From assembly GCA_949128025.1 (NCBI GenBank), contig CASBRD010000145.1, positions 1-32,571 on the forward strand: DNA of 32,571 bases. The letters are read 5' to 3'. The notes below the pieces were generated by a model. The model worked only from the letters and a program-made list of their open reading frames with translations, made no database searches and was not told where the DNA came from. Positions 18,341 to 26,202 of the stretch are shown here, piece after piece (positions within the stretch are counted from its first letter, which is position 1; each line of letters begins with the position of its first letter). Origin of the DNA: Oscillatoriales cyanobacterium PMM_0008. GTDB lineage: Bacteria; Cyanobacteriota; Cyanobacteriia; Cyanobacteriales; Aerosakkonemataceae. A program made the translations under genes and the position numbers.

Positions 18341-19081
18341 TCAATAAATGTGTAGGTCATAACAGCTTTCTGGAAGAGATTCTCCTTTCTGTAGAATGGC
18401 ATCTGCCAAAAGACTGAGGTTATCATCCAGATTTTTTGGATTGACGCTCAATAGCAGTCCTCTGGTTATACCCCAATAACGGAGAGTTGCTTCCCAATGA
18501 TCCTTTTTATTTGCCAACCATTCAGGAGAACTTATCGTCATTTGAACGCATAACGGTTCATCCGAGTTCCCGCTAGTCAGTAAGTCGGTCGCCATCGACA
18601 AATCGATGATATAGCGCCATAAACAAGCGCCTCCAGAACTTTCTATTTGAGCGGAAAGGGCATTGATTAATCTTACATCTTGCTGAGTGTATTCTCCTGA
18701 CATCATCTTACTTTTCCATGTGTCAAGTTTTGGATCGCACTCGTTAAACCATTGAGGAAATAAAAACTCATACCAGTATTTCTCAGCTTGTGTCATTTGA
18801 GCTTTTTCCAAAAACCTCTGCTTTTCTTGTGAGGGTAATTGTTTAAGCTTGAGCCACAATCTAGTATCTAAAATCAGTTCGCTCACAAAGTCAAGTAGCA
18901 AGGGCTTTCTTGTCAGTAGGCCAACTTTTTTGTCCTTAATCCAACGGCGGAGTTCATCTAGCCGTTTAGCCAAAGCAGGATCTATCAACAAAGCATCGTT
19001 AATCAGGGATTCTAGTTCAGCCTTAATATATTTTGCTTGTAAGCGCTGTGTTAACAAATGTGAACTCCCAACAGTCGCCAC
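18341..19081 (-). CDS. Hypothetical protein, 246 residues
   Basis: I recognise no family. The protein looks cytoplasmic and mostly helical, with Leu/Lys-rich N-terminal helices (the RWIKDKKVGLLTRKPLLLDF region), then a Trp-rich middle (KYWYEFLFPQWFNECD) and a Cys-Leu-Trp segment (SSGGACLWRYIIDLS). It has no signal peptide. The start is a GTG at 19081 with a weak GGGG upstream; no better start is available early in the frame. Its partner gene follows after 13 bases. Both sit next to a MazEF pair but read as a separate unit. Confidence 0.6.
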   Translation of the reverse strand: MATVGSSHLLTQRLQAKYIKAELESLINDALLIDPALAKRLDELRRWIKDKKVGLLTRKPLLLDFVSELILDTRLWLKLKQLPSQEKQRFLEKAQMTQAEKYWYEFLFPQWFNECDPKLDTWKSKMMSGEYTQQDVRLINALSAQIESSGGACLWRYIIDLSMATDLLTSGNSDEPLCVQMTISSPEWLANKKDHWEATLRYWGITRGLLLSVNPKNLDDNLSLLADAILQKGESLPESCYDLHIY

Positions 19082-19258
19082 TCAACCCCAATAATCTTTG
19101 ATTTTATAATTTTACTGCCCAATCGGTACCAATTATAACTTAAATTGCTAAATCTCTATGGTGTAGGGTATCACCCCTCATGGAGGTTATGGTGGGCGGG
19201 GGTGCGATCGACTGTCGATCGGTTTTGGGACTGGTGTTTGACAAGGTTACTTGAAGAT

Positions 19259-19588
19259 TCACTCAGCAAACATCTCAGCCAAGGTATCGAGAACTCCTCT
19301 TTGCTCATCGGGGCTGATTTGACCGAGGTGTTTGACCAATCGAGTTTTGTCTACTGTTCGGATCTGATCGAGAACAATTTGCCCATCTTTGCCCTGAAAC
19401 TGACAAACTATACGAGTGGGATATGCTTGACCCTTGGTGGTCATTGGTGCAACGATGACGGTAGCAATGTGGTGGTTCATCTCATCTGGCGAAATCACTA
19501 CACAGGGTCGGGTTTTCTGAATTTCACTGCCTACTGTAGGATCTAGATTAACTAGAAAAACATCGAAACGTTGGCCTACCATTCCCAT
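19259..19588 (-). CDS. mazF: MazF/PemK-family mRNA interferase toxin
   Basis: The protein has 109 residues. DVFLVNLDPTVGSEIQKTRP is the family's N-terminal signature, with the catalytic Arg in KTRPCVVIS, and VAPMTTK carries the second conserved Thr. C-terminal ISPDEQRGVLDTLAEMF matches the last helix. These toxins cut mRNA at short sequences when free of antitoxin. The gene overlaps the end of the antitoxin gene by 13 bases, the usual coupled order with antitoxin first. It appears intact. An open frame on the opposite strand over this gene is only a shadow. Confidence 0.92.
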   Translation of the reverse strand: MGMVGQRFDVFLVNLDPTVGSEIQKTRPCVVISPDEMNHHIATVIVAPMTTKGQAYPTRIVCQFQGKDGQIVLDQIRTVDKTRLVKHLGQISPDEQRGVLDTLAEMFAE

Positions 19589-19836
19589 TCAACTCGCTCC
19601 CAGTTTGTAGTGCTTACATCATCTAGGAGAACATCATCTTTTTGATATGCCATTGTTGCAAATGCTTCATTCCATCCTACACGCGATCGCGTTGCTGGGC
19701 GAACAATAAGGCGATCGCCTTCCACCTCAATTTCAACTTCTTCGTGAATACCGCTTTGCTCTAAAAGCGGTTTAGGAATACGAATGCCTTGAGAGTTGCC
19801 GATTTTAACAATTCGGCTTCTGATTGTTGCGCCCAT
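19576..19836 (-). CDS. mazE: MazE-like antitoxin, AbrB/SpoVT DNA-binding
   Basis: The protein has 86 residues. The N-terminal swapped-hairpin domain is clear: IRSRIVKIGNSQGIRIPKPLLEQSGI, then EVEIEVEGDRLIVRP. The acidic and aromatic C-terminus (DDVLLDDV and the final Trp-rich residues) would wrap the toxin. MazE binds MazF and represses the operon. The ATG at 19836 lies 26 bases below a likely transcription start. The toxin gene overlaps its last 13 bases. Confidence 0.9.
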   Translation of the reverse strand: MGATIRSRIVKIGNSQGIRIPKPLLEQSGIHEEVEIEVEGDRLIVRPATRSRVGWNEAFATMAYQKDDVLLDDVSTTNWERVEWEW

Positions 19837-19868
19837 GTCTAGGTAGCTTGGTCAGTTATAGTAATTAC

Positions 19869-19897
19869 ATTGTTAACACATTTAGTGTGATTGTCAA
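19869..19897 (-). promoter_or_regulatory. Likely mazEF promoter
   Basis: On the minus strand TTGACA (19892-19897) is separated by 17 bases from AACAAT (19869-19874). GTAATTAC and GTTAAC, two short palindromes at 19861-19868 and 19872-19877, overlap the probable start region and could be the MazE operator. Confidence 0.45.
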
Positions 19898-19917
19898 GGG
19901 TCGCGGGTGAAAGTGGC

Positions 19918-19949
19918 AAAAAGCGATCGCTCTTTTGGGAACGATCGCT
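19918..19949 (-). terminator. Rho-independent terminator of ndhD
   Basis: Read on the minus strand, AGCGATCG and CGATCGCT form an 8-base stem with a 12-base loop, directly followed by TTTTT. It begins 26 bases after the ndhD stop. The stem is built from a HIP1 octamer and a near copy of it. Confidence 0.7.
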
Positions 19950-19974
19950 CAATTATCAACAGCAGTCGCTCGAA

Positions 19975-21681
19975 TTACTTAGAAATTCCCGCAACAGCAG
20001 CTACTTCAGACGCTGCGATTTGAGGAAACAAGACACTGTGGGCATAAATCTGGGGATTTGCTTGTGCTAATTGGGTATAGGACTCGCGGACTTGAGCATT
20101 CACCGCCACAGTCGTTACGTCGTACACCTGCATCGCCATCTTGGGGTACAACCCAATCCCGATAATCAGCACCAAAAAGCAAGCAGCAATAAATATTTCC
20201 CGTGGTTTGGCATCTATAAACTCTGCCTGACTTGGGAGGACGCAGCTTGTACCGAAGCAAACGGCTTCCTCAGATCCCTGATTTTTCAAGCTTAAATCAT
20301 TAATGTCGCAGGAAGGTACAATGTCGCAAGTGCTTGCTTCACCAGAATTGTAAAATATCTGTCGCAGCATGGAGAGTAAATAAATCGGCGTGAGTATCAA
20401 TCCGACTGCGGCTAGGAAAACCGTTACGGTGCGGAATGACGAGCTGTAGATATCGCTAGTTGTCACACCAAGAAAGACGGTGATTTCGCTAGCAAAGCCG
20501 CTCATACCGGGAAGTGCCAGGGAAGCCATCGCTGCTATGGTAAACAAGGCAAACACTTTGGGCATCACCTGACCGATACCGCCCATCTCTTCCAATGACA
20601 GGGTATGAGTGCGATCGTAAGTCACCCCTGCTAGAAAGAACAACACTGCTGCAATCAAACCGTGGGAAATCATCTGTAGCATCGCGCCGTTGATTCCCAA
20701 GTCAGTGAAAGATGCAATTCCCAGCAGTACGAATCCCATGTGGGAAACAGAAGAATAAGCTAGACGGCGTTTCATGTTCGACTGGGCAAAAGAATTTAAA
20801 GCCCCATAAATAATATTGACAACGCCCAGAATCGCCAGAACTGGTGCAAAGTAAATATGTGCATCCGGGAGAAGCCCCATATTCACCCGAATTAGTCCGT
20901 ATCCGCCCATCTTCAGCAGCACGCCAGCCAGAATCATCGATACGGGAGCGGATGCTTCGCCGTGGGCGTCAGGCAGCCAGGTGTGTAGGGGGAAAACAGC
21001 TAGCTTAAGACCAAAGGAAATCAGCAATCCGGCGTAAAGCAGCAGTTCTAAAGTTAGCGGGTAATCCTTGAGGGCAAGTTCCGCCATATCGAAGGTGATA
21101 TTAGTGCCGCCGTAGAGCGCCATTGCCAGCCCTGCCACTAAAATAAATACGGACGTCGCTGCGGTGTAGATCAAGAATTTTGTAGCGGCATAGCGACGCT
21201 TTTGGCCGCCCCAAATCGAGACAAGCAAGTAGACGGGAACCAGTTCCAGTTCCCACACAATGAATAGCAGCATCAAGTCTTGCGCGACGAACACGCCTAC
21301 CTGTGCGGAATACAGCACCAGCATCAGGAAATAGAAGAGGCGGGGTTTCATATCGATTTGCCACGCCGACAGAATCGCCAGTGTAGTCACTAATCCTGCC
21401 AGAAGCACAAGTGGGACAGATAGCCCATCGACCGAAACGGCCCAGTATATACCTAACTGAGGCACCCAGGCATACTTTTCCGCGAGTTGAAAAGTAGCGC
21501 TGCTCGCATCGTAATGCTTCCAAAAGGCGTAGCACATCAAGAAAAAGTCCGCAATGCCTACACCCAGGGCATACCACCGCACATTCTTGCCGTTTTTATC
21601 GGGCAGTACGGGGATAAGGAAGGAAGCAACCAGTGGGAGCAGGACAATCGCTGTAAGCCAGGGAAATCGATCGGCCATCAT
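19975..21681 (-). CDS. ndhD: NAD(P)H-quinone oxidoreductase subunit 4 (NdhD)
   Basis: This antiporter-like membrane subunit of the cyanobacterial NDH-1 complex takes part in proton pumping from ferredoxin to plastoquinone. The protein has 568 residues and about 14 membrane segments. [11 protein letters not shown] holds the conserved Glu144, [21 protein letters not shown] holds Lys226 and the helix 7 loop, and [11 protein letters not shown] holds Lys257. Together with the DRTHTL segment this is the D1/D2 respiratory type. It carries an unusual loop at residues about 446-489 with four cysteines (452, 458, 475, 480). No ndhF or other ndh gene is adjacent. Starts at 21681 and 21678 (ATGATG) are both possible. 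Confidence 0.93.
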   Translation of the reverse strand: MMADRFPWLTAIVLLPLVASFLIPVLPDKNGKNVRWYALGVGIADFFLMCYAFWKHYDASSATFQLAEKYAWVPQLGIYWAVSVDGLSVPLVLLAGLVTTLAILSAWQIDMKPRLFYFLMLVLYSAQVGVFVAQDLMLLFIVWELELVPVYLLVSIWGGQKRRYAATKFLIYTAATSVFILVAGLAMALYGGTNITFDMAELALKDYPLTLELLLYAGLLISFGLKLAVFPLHTWLPDAHGEASAPVSMILAGVLLKMGGYGLIRVNMGLLPDAHIYFAPVLAILGVVNIIYGALNSFAQSNMKRRLAYSSVSHMGFVLLGIASFTDLGINGAMLQMISHGLIAAVLFFLAGVTYDRTHTLSLEEMGGIGQVMPKVFALFTIAAMASLALPGMSGFASEITVFLGVTTSDIYSSSFRTVTVFLAAVGLILTPIYLLSMLRQIFYNSGEASTCDIVPSCDINDLSLKNQGSEEAVCFGTSCVLPSQAEFIDAKPREIFIAACFLVLIIGIGLYPKMAMQVYDVTTVAVNAQVRESYTQLAQANPQIYAHSVLFPQIAASEVAAVAGISK

Positions 21682-21891
21682 AGCAATGAGAATAAATACT
21701 TACCTGTTACAAAAACTATTCTACTAAGTTTTAGTAATATTTCTTCATATCTTTTTTGCCCAGGTAATCATAGGCACATTTATATAGATGTCGATCTGCC
21801 GTTCGTCAGCTACGCGATCTGCCTACAGCACGCATCGCGATCGCACCCTAAATCGCGCTCTAACGCTCAAAAACGTTGGCTGGCTTTGGTT

Positions 21892-22332
21892 TTAGTCATT
21901 TAGGGGGTTGGCTGTCCTGTACTGTTTTAGGGGGTGAGGAGGCGATCGGTCTTTTTTTAACGAACCGCAAAGGCCAGCCGCCAGTAGCTCAACTTTTTGA
22001 TTGAATTGGGTCACAGTCATAATTTGCCATCCCTGTTCCCTCAATGCTTGAATTTCCGGATCGAACTCCTCATTGTCTTCGACAATGGTAATTGCTTGAG
22101 TGGGATCGTTAGGCTCTACACTGCTGGGCCAAGCTTCATCGGGTGTTTGGAGTGCTGCTTCTGAAACTCGGTGGATGCGACGCAATAAGTCTTGATGCGC
22201 TTTGCGATCGCTTGGCGCTACATCAAGTTCCATCTCCAGACTTTTGACTAAGTATTCTAAGTCTTTAAGTACAGTTTCTAGGGGATGGTGTATGATTTTT
22301 TCTGCCTGCTGCGGGGTGCTGACTTCTGACAT
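21892..22332 (-). CDS. Hypothetical protein, 146 residues
   Basis: I recognise no family. The N-terminal half is predicted helical with heptad-like leucines (LETVLKDLEYLVKSLEMEL, then HQDLLRRIHRVSEAAL). The middle is acidic (TIVEDNEEFDPE) and is followed by a small alpha/beta-looking segment (IQALREQGWQIMTVTQFNQKVELL). The tail is basic and proline-rich. There is no signal or membrane segment. It reads toward ndhD but with a 210-base gap, so it is probably its own unit. It is likely a cyanobacterial protein of unknown function. Confidence 0.65.
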   Translation of the reverse strand: MSEVSTPQQAEKIIHHPLETVLKDLEYLVKSLEMELDVAPSDRKAHQDLLRRIHRVSEAALQTPDEAWPSSVEPNDPTQAITIVEDNEEFDPEIQALREQGWQIMTVTQFNQKVELLAAGLCGSLKKDRSPPHPLKQYRTANPLND

Positions 22333-22404
22333 GGCTTGATGTCTGGTACTGTTGGGACTATTTTAACTGAATGGGAATGGAGAGTGCGATCGCTTTTTTA
22401 TTTA

Positions 22405-22430
22405 AACCGCAGATGAACGCTGATGAAGAA
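22405..22430 (+). repeat. Degenerate 26-base dispersed repeat, copy 1
   Basis: This copy begins AACCGCAGATGAACGC and ends GATGAAGAA. A second copy at 23052-23077 matches at 22 of 26 positions. The sequence resembles a motif I remember as scattered between genes in many cyanobacteria. Confidence 0.5.
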
Positions 22431-22449
22431 AGGGCGATCGATCGCCCTT
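22430..22449. terminator. Perfect 20-base palindrome after a small gene
   Basis: AAGGGCGATCGATCGCCCTT is fully self-complementary and starts nine bases after the stop of the gene that ends at 22459. It could act as a terminator or mRNA 3' end hairpin on the minus strand, although the following T run is short. Confidence 0.5.
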
Positions 22450-22458
22450 ATATTGTCA

Positions 22459-22710
22459 TTATTTAGATGATGCGACTTCACTGTTACGGTTAATATCGTC
22501 CTCTTTATCTGTGTACCAGTGATGAAAACCAAGTAACCGAGCAATGCCAGAACTTTTGAGAAAGGCTAATCTTTCAGCATGGGTCATTATGGCATTTGTT
22601 CCCACCCGCACTTGCTCAGGTGTCAAGAGGCGTGGGAACTCCCCATTGTCTTTCTTGTCTTCCACAGAAGGCTGCGGCGTTGTCTGTTGAGAATTTAAAT
22701 ATGTATCCAT
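22459..22710 (-). CDS. Hypothetical protein, 83 residues
   Basis: I recognise no family. The first 30 residues are polar and look disordered. The remainder (LLTPEQVRVGTNAIMTHAERLAFLKSSGIARLLGFHHWY) looks like two short helices and a His/Trp cluster. I chose the ATG at 22710 because AGGAGAGG lies directly before it; an ATG at 22743 would add 11 residues. Upstream in another frame an overlapping open frame starts only with TTG and stops early, so it was not called. Confidence 0.55.
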   Translation of the reverse strand: MDTYLNSQQTTPQPSVEDKKDNGEFPRLLTPEQVRVGTNAIMTHAERLAFLKSSGIARLLGFHHWYTDKEDDINRNSEVASSK

Positions 22711-22866
22711 CCTCTCCTGGCGCAATATTTGTCGCCCCCACATACTCCATCTCTATTATGTCTCTATAATAGTCAACGGCGGAATCGAGTGATATTAGGA
22801 AAACAAGAGTATCGTTTACATCCACTGAACAGTATCGCAAAGCTACCTGTGTCGCATACCATATTA

Positions 22867-23049
22867 GCGGGACTTAGACAAAATTCAGCTTAAAAATAAG
22901 ATCAACCCCAGTCACCAAGCGAATTTGAGGTTTATTTGTGTTTTTTCTTGCTGCGACTGGGTTTGAGCCTCATTTACCCCAGTCAAGCTAAATCCCTTTC
23001 CCAGAGCGCAATACAGGTCGATTTCAGCCCATAATTTGTCTAAGTCCCG
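22867..23049. mobile_element. Probable MITE with 15-base inverted ends
   Basis: CGGGACTTAGACAAA at 22868-22882 is matched by its exact complement at 23035-23049. The sequence TTA flanks both sides (22864-22866 and 23050-23052), consistent with a TTA or TA target duplication. The 183-base interior has no gene and holds GACTGGG/CCCAGTC repeats that can pair. Ends of the form GGGACTTA are common on small cyanobacterial elements moved by transposases elsewhere. No transposase gene is nearby. Confidence 0.7.
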
Positions 23050-23525
23050 TTAACCACAGACGAACGCAAATGAAGAATCTCTCGATGGTAGTTGACAATC
23101 GGCCTAGAGGGTGTTAGATTTAATTTGGAATTTAAACTGATCAAGCTCAGTGACTAGGGCGTGGTTAGGGACTACGCAAAATCTTTAGGTTTGGACTGAT
23201 TTGTTGAAACTGCTTGTTTTCTTCTTAAAAAAGAGCGGCGAAGTAATAGTCACACTTTAGCGGCCTTCATTACGAAGAAACCTCTTAGGTTCAAGAAAGC
23301 ACTCGTAACCAAAAGAATTTCATCCGGCGGGGATAAATGGTCAGTTTAAATTTTCCCCAATTTTAGATATGAATCAAAGGCAACAGTGTAAGAGAATTAG
23401 ATCGGATCGTATATTTAAACAATATTAAATTTTGTCAAAAAAGTAGAGAGCAGGGGCGACATTGCCAACCCGGCTTTATTATTCAAAAGTATTACCACAA
23501 AATCTGATCGCTTTTTAATTCTTAA
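23050..23525. other. Gene-free stretch after the MITE
   Basis: No open frame or RNA gene is recognised in this 476-base stretch between the MITE and the end of the RNase III-like gene. It begins with copy 2 of the 26-base repeat. The bases from 22711 to 22866, left of the MITE, likewise show nothing convincing. Confidence 0.4.
23052..23077 (+). repeat. Degenerate 26-base dispersed repeat, copy 2
   Basis: This copy begins AACCACAGACGAACGC and ends AATGAAGAA. It differs from the copy at 22405-22430 at four of 26 positions and abuts the right end of the MITE. Confidence 0.5.
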
Positions 23526-24719
23526 TTAAGATTCTTTAGGCAAAAACAAACTTTCCAAAATTTCCTCTTTCACTTCTGAGCTAACATTAGCAGCACCGAT
23601 ACACTCTAGTAGCAGCTTATTATCAGCATAATACTGTTTAAGCAAATCTTTTTGCTGATCACTGAACTGCAAATTGTGACCGATCGCTAATCTTAATTGC
23701 TTAAGCCAATTTTCACCGTTAGCTTTTCGCCAAGTCTCAAATCTTTCTTTTTCTTCCTTCGGATCTGGCATTTCAGCTTGTAGTTTTTGCAGCGCTTGTT
23801 TCAGTTCAGGTTCAAAGTTAATAGCATAGATAGATGCAAGAACATTTGCGGGAGAGAGATTAGGATTAGCGTTAAAGGCAAGGTCAAGAGCAATATCATT
23901 GGCACGACTAAAGTTAGTAGCAAACTGACGAGCTTTAGCACCTCCACGATTAGGGTCAAAATTACGGGCAAAAGCACGACCAAGGATACGGATTAAGACC
24001 AGGTAAAAAGCTCTAACTTTTCTTGGCTTGTAAGAAGAATCAACTGATAGAGATTTCTGTTTTACCCAGGTAAGAAGTTGCTGAAATTCCTCATTACCAT
24101 CAACTAAGGAATCAATTTGTCGTTTCATCTGCCATAATAGTTGAGTGGCTTCGTCAGCATTCATATTGCTAACTGCCAATAAACTATCTGCTGGCAATTG
24201 TTGTTCTCCTATAGAACTATCTGTCAATAGTGCGTCTACAGCATTAGCAATGAAGTGCTTAACAAGCCAGTCACGGGTAGGAGAAAAATCACGGTTAAAG
24301 TGCAGGTAAATGGCACCCAACAAAGCTTCAAACATCTCAGCAAAGAGATCCTTTTGCTCACTTTCATCTTTCGTCTCCTCGCTTCGCCCAAGCAAACATA
24401 ACTGCCTTAGATTCAAATTTAGTGCAAATTCATAAGCCTTATTTCTCCTCACAAGGTCACTTTTCCATAGCGTTAGCTCACCTTGATTTAGATTGTGAAA
24501 TTTTTCATGTAAGTAGTCGATGACAACAGCACCGAGAATCGAGTCTCCTAGTATTGCGAGCCGTCTGTATTCACGCTCCTGTAAATCTTGTTGTTGCCGA
24601 TTCAGGCTGGGGTTTTCGTAGATGTACGACGAATGAGTCAGGGCAATTTCAAGCAGCTTTATTTGGTCAAAGTCGGGGATAGCGATCGCTTTTTTAACAG
24701 CTTCGATGTTTACAGTCAT
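23526..24719 (-). CDS. RNase III-domain protein with unknown C-terminal half
   Basis: The protein has 397 residues. Residues about 20-160 form an RNase III domain: IALTHSSY (25-32), YRRLAILGDSILG (51-63), GELTLWKSDLVRR (80-92), and FAEMFEALLGAIYL (126-139). Against the E. coli enzyme, the second catalytic Asp (Asp59) and the last Glu (Glu131) are kept, the third acid is Glu128 instead of Asp, and the first Glu of the NERLEFLGD motif is Arg52. There is no double-stranded RNA-binding domain. Instead about 230 residues of unrecognised helical sequence follow. The ATG at 24719 has AAGGAG upstream; earlier starts would overlap sufS. It lies 94 bases after sufS, beyond a hairpin, so it may be a separate unit. 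Confidence 0.75.
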   Translation of the reverse strand: MTVNIEAVKKAIAIPDFDQIKLLEIALTHSSYIYENPSLNRQQQDLQEREYRRLAILGDSILGAVVIDYLHEKFHNLNQGELTLWKSDLVRRNKAYEFALNLNLRQLCLLGRSEETKDESEQKDLFAEMFEALLGAIYLHFNRDFSPTRDWLVKHFIANAVDALLTDSSIGEQQLPADSLLAVSNMNADEATQLLWQMKRQIDSLVDGNEEFQQLLTWVKQKSLSVDSSYKPRKVRAFYLVLIRILGRAFARNFDPNRGGAKARQFATNFSRANDIALDLAFNANPNLSPANVLASIYAINFEPELKQALQKLQAEMPDPKEEKERFETWRKANGENWLKQLRLAIGHNLQFSDQQKDLLKQYYADNKLLLECIGAANVSSEVKEEILESLFLPKES

Positions 24720-24786
24720 CTTTACATTGCTCCTTCTAATTTGTAGTAGTACATTTTCATGGGATTTCTGATTACCATACCAAATA

Positions 24787-24806
24787 GGGTGGGCTTTTGC
24801 CCACCC
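24787..24806. terminator. Hairpin between sufS and the RNase III-like gene
   Basis: GGGTGGGC and GCCCACCC form a perfect 8-base stem with a TTTT loop, starting seven bases after the sufS stop on the minus strand. No long T run follows, so it may be a dispersed GGGTGGGC palindrome acting as an mRNA end. Confidence 0.5.
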
Positions 24807-24813
24807 AACCATC

Positions 24814-26076
24814 TTACCCAAAAATCCCACCAAAAAAGTCGATCGCCTCCTTCAACGCCGCAATAAACACATCAATCTCTTCCCGCGTGTTGTAGAAATA
24901 CAAACTCGCTCTCGCAGTAGACTGAGCCTTTATATAACGGTGTAAAGGTTGAGTACAATGATGCCCAGCCCTAATAGCAACCCCAGCTTGATCTAGAATC
25001 GTAGACAAGTCATGTGGATGCACTTCACCAGCAGTGAAAGCAGCGAGTGCGGCTCTACCTTCGCCATTACTATTAGGTTGTGGCCCATAAAGTCGAAGTT
25101 CGGGAATTTGTCGCAATTGTTCAAATAAATATGCTGTCAATTCTGCTTCGTAAGCGTGGATTTTATCCATGCCAATATTGGTGAGATAATCAACAGCAGC
25201 ACCGAGTCCGATCGCAGAAGCGATCGCAGGCGTTCCCGCTTCAAACTTATGCGGCAAATCAGCATAAGTAGAATGCTCTAAAAACACATCCGCAATCATT
25301 TCTCCACCACCCATAAAGGGAGGCATTGCTCGCAGCACATCTCGCTTACCATAGAGGAAGCCGATACCAGTAGGCCCACACATCTTGTGGCTGGAAGCAA
25401 CTAGCCAATCGCAATCAATTTGCTGCACGTCGATAGCCAAATGAGGCACGCTTTGGCAGGCATCAATTAATACTTTCGATCCGTAGTGGTGAGCAATTTC
25501 GGTAATCTCTTTCACCGGATTAATACAGCCAAGCGTGTTGGAAACGTGAACCAGAGAAACCAGTTTTGTTTTATCCGAAACCAGCGTTTTGTAATGAGCG
25601 AAATCAAATTCTTGGTTTGGTGTCAGTTCCACAAATTTAAGTACTGCGCCAGTGGTTTTGGCGACAAGTTGCCAAGGAACTAAATTGCTGTGGTGTTCCA
25701 TCACCGAAAGGATAACTTCATCTCCCGGTTGCAAATTTGTTAGTCCCCAAGCATAAGCTACTAAGTTAATTGCCTCGGAAGCATTGCGCGTGTAAATAAT
25801 TTCCTGGGGGAAAGTTGCATTAACAAATTTAGCAATTTTTTCCCTAGCACCTTCATAAGCATCTGTCGCCCTAGCACTAAGGGTATGAGCGCCGCGATGC
25901 ACGTTAGAATTATCATGTTCGTAATAATTTCGCAGCGCATCCAGAACCGCCACAGGTTTTTGCGAGGTGGCGGCGTTATCTAAATAAACTAAAGGTTTGC
26001 CGTTAACTTCTTGCTTCAAAATGGGGAAGTCAGCACGGACGCGATCGGCTAATGTTTTTTCTTGAGTAATAGTCAT
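24814..26076 (-). CDS. sufS: Cysteine desulfurase SufS
   Basis: SufS is the PLP enzyme that takes sulfur from cysteine for iron-sulfur cluster assembly. The protein has 420 residues. Lys231 in [11 protein letters not shown] binds [11 protein letters not shown] (205-212) holds the pyridine-contacting Asp, and Cys374 in RAGHHCTQP carries the persulfide. RASLYFYNT is the conserved C-terminal substrate segment. It is the last gene of the sufB-C-D-S series on this strand and is separated from sufD by 126 bases rich in repeats, so it may have a promoter of its own. No sufE partner gene is in view. Confidence 0.95.
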   Translation of the reverse strand: MTITQEKTLADRVRADFPILKQEVNGKPLVYLDNAATSQKPVAVLDALRNYYEHDNSNVHRGAHTLSARATDAYEGAREKIAKFVNATFPQEIIYTRNASEAINLVAYAWGLTNLQPGDEVILSVMEHHSNLVPWQLVAKTTGAVLKFVELTPNQEFDFAHYKTLVSDKTKLVSLVHVSNTLGCINPVKEITEIAHHYGSKVLIDACQSVPHLAIDVQQIDCDWLVASSHKMCGPTGIGFLYGKRDVLRAMPPFMGGGEMIADVFLEHSTYADLPHKFEAGTPAIASAIGLGAAVDYLTNIGMDKIHAYEAELTAYLFEQLRQIPELRLYGPQPNSNGEGRAALAAFTAGEVHPHDLSTILDQAGVAIRAGHHCTQPLHRYIKAQSTARASLYFYNTREEIDVFIAALKEAIDFFGGIFG

Positions 26077-26088
26077 GGCAGGAAAAAA

Positions 26089-26121
26089 GGGACTAGGGAC
26101 TACGGGCGTGGGGCTAGGGGG
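26089..26121 (+). repeat. G-run array upstream of sufS
   Basis: Five runs of three to five G at 26089-26091, 26096-26098, 26104-26106, 26110-26113 and 26117-26121 are separated by 3-5 bases, which fits the consensus for a G-quadruplex. It lies 12 bases upstream of the sufS start on the strand opposite to the gene. Confidence 0.55.
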
Positions 26122-26160
26122 AGAATTTCAGATTTAAAATTGTAGATTGCAGATTGAAAT

Positions 26161-26187
26161 AAAATCTAAAATCTAAAATCTAAAATT
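26161..26187. repeat. Heptamer tandem repeat (AAAATCT)
   Basis: Three full units of AAAATCT and a partial fourth lie between sufD and sufS. Such short tandemly repeated heptamers are well known in filamentous cyanobacteria. The same heptamer recurs at 31050-31068. Confidence 0.8.
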
Positions 26188-26202
26188 TCCAATACCCCAA
26201 TA

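Noticed and set aside
19145-19546. Open frame of 133 codons on the plus strand
   Set aside because: It lies antisense over mazF, which has clear family motifs; the plus-strand translation shows no family features.
21101-21577. Open frame of 158 codons on the minus strand inside ndhD
   Set aside because: It is an alternative frame of ndhD, rich in Cys and Arg as expected for a shifted frame of a membrane protein.
21487-21903. Open frame of 138 codons on the plus strand
   Set aside because: It is largely antisense to the start of ndhD and has no recognisable motif.
22616-22840. Open frame of 74 codons on the minus strand, possibly frame-shifted with the 83-residue gene
   Set aside because: It starts only with TTG, ends in the middle of the better-supported gene, and is closed upstream by a stop; no joining homology is visible.
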